Assembly (NCBI RefSeq): GCF_963668085.1 | Contig: NZ_OY764058.1 | Coordinates: forward strand, 248,001-312,000 | Source of the DNA: an uncultured Ilyobacter sp. | GTDB lineage: Bacteria; Fusobacteriota; Fusobacteriia; Fusobacteriales; Fusobacteriaceae | Length of the DNA stretch: 64,000 nt | Reading direction: 5' to 3' | Part shown: one piece after another, positions 43,342 through 51,108 of the stretch | Layout: each line of letters begins with the position of its first letter | Numbering within the stretch: position 1 is the first letter of the stretch | Translations under genes and position numbers: made by a program | The notes under the pieces: model-generated | Told to the model about the DNA's origin: nothing | Seen by the model: only the letters and a program-made list of their open reading frames with translations | The model's database searches: none

Positions 43342-43640
43342 CTAGAGTGTCAACGCTTCATAGGTAAGGAGTTTCTTACAAACGAAAACAGAACTAAAAG
43401 CCATTGCTGCTCCTGCTGTTACTGGACTCAGCAAAAATCCTGTAAAGAGATAGAGAGCTCCTGCAGCTAGTGGTATCCCAAGACTGTTATAGAAAAATTT
43501 CCAAAATAAATTTTGCTTGATTTTTCTCATAGTATATTTTGACAGCTCCATCGCCACCACCACGTCTCTCAAGTCCTCTTTAATCAGCACAATATCCCCA
43601 GTCTCTATTGCACGCTCTTTAAACCTATTTCTATTCCCAA
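43342..43640 (-). pseudogene. Copper P-type ATPase, C-terminal fragment
   Basis: The frame holds AIETGDIVLIKEDLRDVV and the two last membrane segments (FFYNSLGIPLAAGALY, LLSPVTAGAAMAFSSV) of CopA-type ATPases. The upstream nine tenths of the gene are missing and the end has changed frame (SSVFVCKKLL replaces the usual SSVSVV). It is a dead remnant, so the copper cluster has lost its exporter here. Confidence 0.85.
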
Positions 43641-43736
43641 ACCATTGCACCCTTCTTTCCCTCATTAAAAATAAAGATATATATTATCTACCTCAAGATT
43701 CCATTATTATAATACGCGTGGCACATAAACTATCTC

Positions 43737-45113
43737 CTATTTACTCACATTAAATTGTCCCATCATACCCATATCTTCATGTTCTAGTATATGGCAGTGA
43801 TACATAAATAATCCTGCGTGTCTGAATTCTACCAAGAGTTCTACAGTCTCTCCAGCGTCTACTAATACAGTATCCTTGTCTCCACGCTCCCACTTATACG
43901 GAGGACGACCATTACGATTAAGTATTCTAAACTGTGTATTGTGAATATGGAATGGATGCGGAATATTTCCCATCATGCTACTCATACCACCACCCATCAT
44001 CATGTCCCTTCCCATATGATGTGAGGCATTAGTTACAACCCAAATCTCTGGCTCATTTAATTTTACATATTCGTCTATTCTATCCATATCCATTTGTTTC
44101 CCATTAATATTAACGGTTCTACCAGATCCCTGCATAACAAAATACCTCTTCTTCATTTTAGATGTATCTGGTAGTTTAACCTTTTGATTGAGCATTTTGG
44201 GAACTTTTTCCACCTTGCTCTTTTCATCTTTTGGTATTAAAGTTAGCAAAGAATAATCTCCATCTCTGAGTTCCACCTTTTCATTTAGAGACTTGAAGTC
44301 AACTAAAATTTCTGCCCTCTCTCCTGGAGCTAATAAGAGACTTTTTCTTCTTATAGGTTTTTCTAAAAATCCTCCGTCTGTAGCTATCTGATAGAATGAC
44401 CTGTTATCACTAAATGCTAGATTAAAAGTCCTTGCATTAGCTCCATTTAATATTCTGAACCTGGTAACTCCTAACTGGGGTTTAAAAGTCGGATCTACAA
44501 CACCGTTTATTATCCCTACATTCCCCAACATTCCATTTATGATATCTTCATTTCTTGTAAGATACTCAAGTTTCATCTGTGGATCAAATCTCTTATCTTG
44601 AATAATGAGTGGGATATCATCAACGCCGTAATTTTTAGGCAGATTTAGACTGTCTGATTTTTCATCTTCGATTATAAATAAACCTGCTAGTCCCTTGTAA
44701 ACCTGAATCCCGGTCTTATGAAGAAGATGTGGATGATACCAAAGCGTTGCGGCTTCTTGCTCTACAGGAAACCTTACTTTCCAGGTTTTTCCAGGCTCGA
44801 TCACCTGATGTGGTCCTCCGTCCATAATTCCGATAACCCTTAAACCATGCCAATGAACCGTAGTTTCTTCCTGAAGAGAATTATTAACGTGAATTTCTAT
44901 CATTTTTCCCTTTTTAATTCTTATTGTTGGACCAAGTATATTACCGTTGTATCCCAAAGTACTTTCTTCTATCCCATCAAAAAATTCATATTCTCCCTCT
45001 ATAACTTTTAAATTAAAAACTCCGTCTTTTTCTTCCAAAAGTGGTGGAATTGGCAATATTTCTCCCAGGGACATTTTAAAAAAACATAAAAATAACAATA
45101 CAAAAATTTTCAT
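43737..45113 (-). CDS. CueO-like multicopper oxidase
   Basis: This 458-residue exported oxidase has a signal peptide (IFVLLFLCFFKMSLG) and copper motifs TVHWHGLR (near 85), LWYHPHLLHKTG (near 128), HPFHIHNTQF (near 390) and FMYHCHILEHEDMGMM at the end, with a Met-rich stretch MGRDMMMGGGMSSMMG just before the third motif. It is a second, unfused copper oxidase. Divergent from the SHOCT gene. Confidence 0.9.
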   Translation of the reverse strand: MKIFVLLFLCFFKMSLGEILPIPPLLEEKDGVFNLKVIEGEYEFFDGIEESTLGYNGNILGPTIRIKKGKMIEIHVNNSLQEETTVHWHGLRVIGIMDGGPHQVIEPGKTWKVRFPVEQEAATLWYHPHLLHKTGIQVYKGLAGLFIIEDEKSDSLNLPKNYGVDDIPLIIQDKRFDPQMKLEYLTRNEDIINGMLGNVGIINGVVDPTFKPQLGVTRFRILNGANARTFNLAFSDNRSFYQIATDGGFLEKPIRRKSLLLAPGERAEILVDFKSLNEKVELRDGDYSLLTLIPKDEKSKVEKVPKMLNQKVKLPDTSKMKKRYFVMQGSGRTVNINGKQMDMDRIDEYVKLNEPEIWVVTNASHHMGRDMMMGGGMSSMMGNIPHPFHIHNTQFRILNRNGRPPYKWERGDKDTVLVDAGETVELLVEFRHAGLFMYHCHILEHEDMGMMGQFNVSK

Positions 45114-45264
45114 AATATACCACCTTTCTTATCTAAGACTATTCAATGAAAATACTAATAATCCTATCATTTTAATCTTTTTTGTCACGCTTAAGACATA
45201 AAAAAATTGTATAATTCAGTATTACAAGGTATAAATAAGAAAGTTTAAAAATGGAGGTGCCTAA

Positions 45265-45498
45265 ATGTGGGAATGGTGTTTTAATAATTTTTCTAGAGGT
45301 GGAATTTTTGGTTGGATGGGAGGTGGTCTTATGATGTTGTTTCCGATACTGATTATCGTTTTGATTTTTTATCTTTTTGAAAAGAGAGAAAAAAATAACA
45401 CAACTGGAACCGATACTCCCTTGGAAATACTAAAAAAAAGATATGCAAGAGGAGAGATTACCAAGGAAGAATTTGATGAAATAAAAAAAGATCTTTAA
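45265..45498 (+). CDS. SHOCT-domain small membrane protein
   Basis: This 77-residue protein has a glycine-rich start, one membrane span (MMLFPILIIVLIFYLF) and a C-terminal SHOCT motif (LEILKKRYARGEITKEEFDEIKKDL region). Such proteins are common next to copper-resistance genes and may help oligomerise partners. Function not established. Confidence 0.8.
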   Translation: MWEWCFNNFSRGGIFGWMGGGLMMLFPILIIVLIFYLFEKREKNNTTGTDTPLEILKKRYARGEITKEEFDEIKKDL

Positions 45499-45579
45499 AA
45501 AATCTCTGTTTTTTAAGGGAAGAAGGAGGATTTCTCAAATTTAGTGTTTTCTTCAAAACTTAATTACTGAATAAACCAG

Positions 45580-45614
45580 CAGGCTCTAGAATAAATATTT
45601 TGAGAGCCTGTTTT
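45580..45614 (+). terminator. Terminator after SHOCT gene
   Basis: CAGGCTCT and AGAGCCTG form an 8-bp stem with a 15-nt loop and TTTT follows. Confidence 0.7.
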
Positions 45615-46080
45615 CATATTTAATTGCTATTTGCTCAAGAATCTGATCCCAACCTCTTTTAAAACTTCTATCCCATTTATTGTCTAGATCATTTACTACA
45701 AGAGATAACTGCTTCAAAAGAGACATATTAGGTGAAAATACTCCCTTGGATTGGGAGTGTGAAGTTTTTTCTGTAAATGGACAAAAAACTTCCTGTCATA
45801 ACCTCAAAAAAGTTGCCTAAAAAATGTTGCCATTCCAGTCCCTAAATTTCTCATCATCTAAAACATTTTATAGATTTTTCTGTTTTATCTATAATCCACT
45901 GAATCTCATTATCTCTTTATTTTTATCTGCAAATCCAAATTTTTTAGAGATACTTATTTTTCCTACAGTTGTGACATCTGTTTCTTCCCAGTCAAGAGAT
46001 TCACCAAAGCATGATTCAATTTTTTCTTTTTAAGAGGAAAATTGTTCAATATCAATTCCTAGATAAGTGTCTATGCTCAT
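45586..46080 (-). pseudogene. Decayed gene, possibly DUF4268-like
   Basis: Three stretches read on the minus strand look once-coding: MSIDTYLGIDIEQFSS then a stop, KKIESCFGESLDW and onward to about 45,890, and MSLLKQLSLVVNDLDNKWD to a TAG at 45586. Stops and frame changes break it. The middle stretch is reminiscent of DUF4268-type C-terminal domains, but I am not sure of the family. Confidence 0.35.
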
Positions 46081-46164
46081 ATCTAAGCCCTTTCACAAAC
46101 TTTATTTATAAAAAATACCTATTATAATTCAGCTTGGCCACTATATCCTCTAGGTGATTCCTCC

Positions 46165-46620
46165 TTATTCCCACCATTTTATAAGTTCTTTTCCCTCTTT
46201 CATCCTCATCTGGTTTTCAAGGATCTGATCCAAAACATCTCTGTCCAGGGTATCCTCTTCGAAGAAGAATATAGCTGTCTTTACAACTTCATCCATGAGC
46301 CATTCTCTAAATTCTTGCTCTTCTTCTTTTAGATACAGTGTGTAGGCCAAAAATTCACAGGGAGAATGATGGTAGGTAGAGATAGCCAGAAGTTCCTCAA
46401 ATGCTCTTTTGGCTCCATCTAAATCTCCTTTCACAAGGAGTTCCCTTCCCTTTTCTTCAAGCTCCATATCCCTGTTGTCATCCCAATATGTGCAGGGTTT
46501 GCTTAGTGGATATTTTTTCCTAAGATTCTTAATATAGGTGGATTTTTCCCTGGCTTTCTGCAGTTCTTTCCCAACATCTTTTGAAACCCTATTTTTTTTA
46601 AGCTTTATTTTTCTGACCAT
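46165..46620 (-). CDS. Unknown 151-aa protein, possible single TPR-like hairpin
   Basis: A very basic first 35 residues are followed by a helical body; GRELLVKGDLDGAKRAFEELLAIS resembles one tetratricopeptide helix pair. The start ATG has a GGGAGG site. It is in a cluster of three small minus-strand genes of unknown role. Not recognised beyond this. Confidence 0.6.
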   Translation of the reverse strand: MVRKIKLKKNRVSKDVGKELQKAREKSTYIKNLRKKYPLSKPCTYWDDNRDMELEEKGRELLVKGDLDGAKRAFEELLAISTYHHSPCEFLAYTLYLKEEEQEFREWLMDEVVKTAIFFFEEDTLDRDVLDQILENQMRMKEGKELIKWWE

Positions 46621-46670
46621 CGAACCCTCCCTAGAACTTAAAATCCCAGTTCTGCTTTATGTTTTCCGAT

Positions 46671-46937
46671 TCACACATTGTTGTATTTAGATCTTTTATA
46701 AAACTTAGTCCCGCACTTGCTGCACTGCCACCTGGGTTTGTCCGGGTAGATAGAGCACCCTCCGAGAACGACCTCTCTTTTCTCCATCTGCTCAGAAAGC
46801 TGTGGGCTGTACCCTATATCACCGTATAAGATTGTAGCCACAGGTGAAAAACCGCACACAGGGCATTTTTCGGGCTTGGACTCAACCCTTATTTTTTCTG
46901 ATTCTATATTTTTTTCTTCCAAAAGGTCATCTTTCAT
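46671..46937 (-). CDS. Zinc-ribbon-like 88-aa protein
   Basis: Two CxxC pairs, CPVCGF (near 25) and CSKCGTKF (near 72), flank a middle part with LYGDIGYSPQLSEQ and GGCSIYPDKPRW. The spacing fits a zinc-ribbon fold. The start ATG follows AGGGGG. It reads in the same direction as its two small neighbours. Function unknown. Confidence 0.65.
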   Translation of the reverse strand: MKDDLLEEKNIESEKIRVESKPEKCPVCGFSPVATILYGDIGYSPQLSEQMEKREVVLGGCSIYPDKPRWQCSKCGTKFYKRSKYNNV

Positions 46938-46948
46938 CCTTCTACCCC

Positions 46949-47209
46949 CTAAAACGGAAACTCATCGTCCTTTTCCGGCTCCCATTCTTCTATTTTTGGC
47001 TTCTTCACCTCACAATATCTTTTTTGCGGTGATTTTTTCCAAAGGTGATTATTCAGCTTAGTATTGGAAAACTCTTTCTCTCCCAAGTCTTTCATATATT
47101 CTCTGATTATCTCCACATACTTATACTCTTCCAGGTCCATATTATTTCCCAGTTTGTCACATGATTTCCCCAGTGCCTCTTTGAAGTTCTCCTTTTCCTT
47201 AGCTGCTAT
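46949..47209 (-). CDS. Unknown small charged protein, possibly ATA-started
   Basis: The frame is open from about 47209 to the stop at 46949. The first ATG (47140) gives 63 residues but has no clear site. An ATA at 47207-47209 lies six bases after GGAGG and would give 86 residues (IAAKEKENFKEALGKSCDKL and on). Charged, helical, no recognised domain; it precedes the zinc-ribbon gene by a few bases. Confidence 0.5.
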   Translation of the reverse strand: MAAKEKENFKEALGKSCDKLGNNMDLEEYKYVEIIREYMKDLGEKEFSNTKLNNHLWKKSPQKRYCEVKKPKIEEWEPEKDDEFPF

Positions 47210-47807
47210 TTTATTCCTCCAATTTACTTTTTTCTCAGTAAAGATTATACACCATCTTTAAGTATACATGAAACCACTAATTTTAAATTTTTTTCTACAA
47301 AGCTGATCTTAGAGATGAAATCTCCAAGCTGTTTCACGTTATTTTTGGTTGCATTGGAATCTTGCCTATAACATCCTAGCTATACCAACACCTGCAATTC
47401 GTATTAAAACAGAGGCTTTGATCTATTCATATCTCTAAACCTGTAGTCTTTCTGATAGCTTATTTTATAGTTGAGACTCACTTTGTATGCAGATATTGAA
47501 CGACTGAGATCAGTGTGGGGTTCAAAACTGGTACACCCTGCAAATCTCTCATGGTCTATTTAAAAGATTCAAAAAAGAACCTAAAAAACCTTTTGGAGGG
47601 AAAAACAGGTAAAAATCTAGATTACTTGGAATATCAAAGGCTTTTGTCAAAATGTTGAATTGAAATTGAGAATATTGAACAACTATATTTGTATATTGAA
47701 AAAATAAAATGCAAAACTTGTAATATAAAAGGGTTTAAGATGTCCATCCTTGGTTTTTTCGAATGGGATTGAAAAATGGTATATTATATTGACTCCTCAA
47801 TTTTTTT
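47210..47807. other. Non-coding gap
   Basis: About 600 bp with no credible gene. Short frames here have no ribosome binding sites or conserved look. Probably degraded sequence. Confidence 0.45.
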
Positions 47808-48017
47808 ATGACTAGAGATATATTAAGTATTACCGATGGAGAAAATAAAAGTTCTAAGTTCTGGTTAAAGTAAATAGATATTTTTGTCTTTGATGACGAT
47901 GATACCTTCAGCAGGTACCTCTCTATTGATGGTATCATTTATACTGATACAAATATTTATAGGAAATTTAGAGAAGTTTTAAATTCAAAGAAAAGAGTGA
48001 TAAGGGAAAAAAGATAA
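47808..48017 (+). pseudogene. Remnant small gene with one in-frame stop
   Basis: From ATG 47808 the frame MTRDILSITDGENKSSKFWLK meets TAA, then continues in frame with IDIFVFDDDDTFSRYLSIDG to TAA 48015. Together about 69 codons. A strong plus-strand terminator follows at 48059, which supports a former plus-strand transcript. The family is not recognised. Confidence 0.4.
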
Positions 48018-48058
48018 AGTTTCTTTTGAAGTGTATTTTTCTTGTGAATAGATATTTC

Positions 48059-48108
48059 AGAGGTTCGTTTACTGTCTATATTATAGACAGTATCGGATCT
48101 CTTTTTTT
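48059..48108 (+). terminator. Long intrinsic terminator
   Basis: AGAGGTTCG pairs with CGGATCTCT (wobbles included), capped by a palindrome TACTGTCTATA/TATAGACAGTA, and a T-run follows. It belongs to the plus strand, where only the remnant gene remains. Confidence 0.7.
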
Positions 48109-48156
48109 ATTTTTAGTTTGATTTGCCTGATCTTTCAAGCTAGAAGTGAAAGTGAA

Positions 48157-49467
48157 TCAAGAAGCCAATTCTTTATCAGATAGAATTTTCAAAAATATGT
48201 CGACAACTTCAGGAGAAAATTGAGTGCCTCTATTTTTTCTCAATTCCTCTATACCCTCTTCCATTGTTAATTTTCTTTTATAAGTCCTCTCAGAAGTCAT
48301 GGCATGCCATGCATCTGCTACAGAGATAATTTGAGACAATAGAGGGATTTCGTTTCCTTTTAACCTTGATGGATAACCCTTTCCGTCCCAACGCTCGTGA
48401 TGGTGAAGGATGTACTTGGATATATCTTTTAACGGTTCATTTTGTGAAACTATATCATATCCAAATTTTGAATGATTTTTGATAATTTCATACTCGCATT
48501 CTGATAATCTATCTTTTTTATTTAATATTTTACTAGGTATTATTATTTTTCCAATATCATGCATGACTGAAGACAATTTCAAATCTTTCAATTCTTTTTC
48601 GTCTAAACCTAAGGATTCACCAATTTTCTCGCAATATAGTGACACCAATTCTGAATGTCCCTTTGTGTATTTGTCATGGAGTTCCAAGGCTATAATAAAA
48701 GATTTAATTAAATTATTTTTTAACATCATGTTACAGTCATTTTTTTCTTTTACCTTGTGAAATCCATTGAAAAGTTGTTGGAGGACCTGTATTTTTCTGA
48801 TAGATTCATCTGAATATGATTCTTTTGAACCCTGGCTTATATATAGATTAAAACCACCGACTATTTTTGTACCTCTATATATGCCTACATATAAGTATTC
48901 CCTCGCCTTTTTAAGTGATGAATTTTTATTGATAATTATATTCTCAGAAGAAAAATCATAAAGGTTTAAATCTTTGGTAATATTTTTTAAATCCTTAGGG
49001 TCAATTCCTATAGAGTCAATAAATTTGATTTTTTCATTTTCAGCTATAAATGCACTTCCAAAATTACTTTCAACTGCAACCTTAGAAGAAATTTTGAATA
49101 TATCTTTTATGAATAATTTATCATCATATTCTACTGAATTCATTGTCTTTAAACAGATATTAAAAAATTCATTGATATTTTTATTTATATCATTTAGGGC
49201 ATTTTCTTTTTCAATAAAAAGATTACGACTGTTATGAAGTTCTTTATTTAGGGTTTCAATTTTCAGATAACTTTTTTTGATAAAATTAAATAATAATATT
49301 GAAGTTAAAAAAATAAAGAAAAATCCCTTATATGTCTGAAATAATTTATATAATTCAGTATTTTTAATAAATATTCCTAAAATTTTATCTGAGAAAAGTA
49401 TCCACAAAAATCCAAAAAAGAAATAATATACAGCAATTTTTAATGATTCTTTTAATTCTATGTTCAT
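48157..49467 (-). CDS. Membrane HD-GYP phosphodiesterase
   Basis: This 436-residue protein has two membrane segments (about 10-27 and 46-65), a GAF-like middle region (about 110-235) and a C-terminal HD-GYP domain with MHDIGK and LHHHERWDGKGYP. HD-GYP proteins hydrolyse c-di-GMP; the motif is complete. Divergent from the binding-protein/GGDEF pair, which makes the opposite activity. Confidence 0.9.
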   Translation of the reverse strand: MNIELKESLKIAVYYFFFGFLWILFSDKILGIFIKNTELYKLFQTYKGFFFIFLTSILLFNFIKKSYLKIETLNKELHNSRNLFIEKENALNDINKNINEFFNICLKTMNSVEYDDKLFIKDIFKISSKVAVESNFGSAFIAENEKIKFIDSIGIDPKDLKNITKDLNLYDFSSENIIINKNSSLKKAREYLYVGIYRGTKIVGGFNLYISQGSKESYSDESIRKIQVLQQLFNGFHKVKEKNDCNMMLKNNLIKSFIIALELHDKYTKGHSELVSLYCEKIGESLGLDEKELKDLKLSSVMHDIGKIIIPSKILNKKDRLSECEYEIIKNHSKFGYDIVSQNEPLKDISKYILHHHERWDGKGYPSRLKGNEIPLLSQIISVADAWHAMTSERTYKRKLTMEEGIEELRKNRGTQFSPEVVDIFLKILSDKELAS

Positions 49468-49935
49468 TAAATCCCCCCTTATGAATTTCTAATACTATTT
49501 TTGTATGCCAATGGGTAACTTGAACTCGTTGTTTTGTAAATATTTACTTTTCTCTTTAAAAATATGTCAATTTAGTTTCATTTCAATTCAATACTCTCTA
49601 TAAAATTACATTACAACCATTATACCACCTAAATTTAAAAAACCAAATCCCTACTTAAAAAAATTTTTAATCAAGGCATAGTGCTGTGACTTCAATAACT
49701 CATCTGCATTTAATAATTAGGTTTAATGTCTTTGTAAAAGCTCAGTCAAGGAAATATAAGGCATATAAGAGTAAAAAATTCTATTGCTATATGATTTTTC
49801 AAGAGAGGTGATAGAATCTAAAAAATACAAATAATTGTCATTATAATCAAACAAACATCTTGCTATGAGGATGATAATGAAATATACTTGATTTACATAT
49901 ATATCAGTATACTTTATGAAAAGGAGCTAGTTATT
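49468..49935. other. Non-coding gap between divergent signalling genes
   Basis: About 470 bp that must hold the promoters of both directions. I see no strong palindrome or five-copy element. A GTGCTGTGAC at 49681 resembles half of that element but lacks the rest. Confidence 0.45.
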
Positions 49936-51072
49936 TTGAAAAAAATGATTTATATTTTTACTTTATTCTTTGGGTGCATGTTTTTTCAAGCTTATATAGA
50001 AAATAAAAGCAGAGTGGACATAGGTGTCATAAGCACACTGTCTGGAGATGATGCTCACCTTGGAAAATCAGTTTTAAACGGTATAATAATGGGGGCCGAA
50101 GAATTTAATAGTAATAGAAACTTTTATAAAAAGAAAATGAACCTTATAATAAGAGATGATAAAAATGATCCACTTGAGGCGAAGCAAGTTGCAAGAGAGT
50201 TGATCGATGAGGGAGTTGTGGCTTTATTAGGGCCGGTCTTACCTGATACAGGGCTCTCTGCAAGAGAAGCAGCAAACAACAGAAAAAACCCCATGATAAG
50301 TACTGCAGTAAGGGCTAAAAAACCTTCTGATAGTGATGACTATTTCATGGGTATAGCTCCTTCACAGGATAAAAATGCTAAATTTATTGCTGAAATTTCC
50401 AAAGACTATTTTAATATGAAAAAAGTCTTATTTTTTTACAGTGATAAAAATCCAGCTTATATGGATGCCTTTAGAGATAAGTATATAGAGGAGTTTGAGA
50501 AAAAAAGCGAGTCTGAAAATACTGTCTATATAAAAAGAAAATCAGATAAAATAGATACTTATTTTCCTTCTATGAAGGATGATATCGATGGTGTTGTTAT
50601 AGTGGCAGATCCTATAGAAACTGCCTATATAGTGCAAAAGATAAAAAAAATAAAAAAAGATATGAAGATATTTATTTCAGATTTGGCTTTTCACCAAAAT
50701 TTTATAACCTATGGCGGTAAATTTTCTGAGGGAGTATATGCTGCCCTTTATTATGATGACATTTATTTAGATGAAAAAAGTTCTTTTTTAAATCAAAGGT
50801 TTGCAGATTTCAAAAAAAGATATGTTAAAAAATTTGGGAAGAATCCAGATATAAGATCTATTTATGGGTATGAAAGTTTTAATATCCTTGTTGAGGCAAT
50901 AAAAAGAAATAAAGATGGAGACAGTGAAAACCTAAAAAAAGAAATACTATCACCTGAATCCGATGCTTATTTTTTACAGCCTGGAAGTTTTGATGAATAT
51001 GGAAACTGTGAAAGAGATATTTTCATATTTCAAGTAAAAGATCAAAGGTTTCAGAAAGTGAAATTGCTATAA
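49936..51072 (+). CDS. Periplasmic amino-acid-type binding protein (LivJ-like), orphan
   Basis: The mature protein opens DIGVISTLSGDDAHLGKSVLNG, typical of type 1 periplasmic binding proteins of the branched-chain amino-acid family, and covers both lobes. I place the start at TTG 49936, eight bases after AAGGAG, giving 378 residues with a signal peptide (KKMIYIFTLFFGCMFFQA). No permease or ATPase gene is near. The next gene, 36 bp on, is a GGDEF sensor, so this protein may present a ligand to that sensor rather than to a transporter (inference). Confidence 0.82.
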   Translation: MKKMIYIFTLFFGCMFFQAYIENKSRVDIGVISTLSGDDAHLGKSVLNGIIMGAEEFNSNRNFYKKKMNLIIRDDKNDPLEAKQVARELIDEGVVALLGPVLPDTGLSAREAANNRKNPMISTAVRAKKPSDSDDYFMGIAPSQDKNAKFIAEISKDYFNMKKVLFFYSDKNPAYMDAFRDKYIEEFEKKSESENTVYIKRKSDKIDTYFPSMKDDIDGVVIVADPIETAYIVQKIKKIKKDMKIFISDLAFHQNFITYGGKFSEGVYAALYYDDIYLDEKSSFLNQRFADFKKRYVKKFGKNPDIRSIYGYESFNILVEAIKRNKDGDSENLKKEILSPESDAYFLQPGSFDEYGNCERDIFIFQVKDQRFQKVKLL

Positions 51073-51108
51073 AATCTAAAAGAATACTTTGAAATTGCAG
51101 TTAGAGAG

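Noticed and set aside
47735-47938. 67-codon minus-strand frame
   Set aside because: It lies opposite the better supported plus-strand remnant, lacks a ribosome binding site and shows no family features.
49681-49720. Sixth copy of the regulated promoter element
   Set aside because: GTGCTGTGAC resembles half the palindrome, but the second half and the -35 and -10 boxes at the fixed distances are absent.
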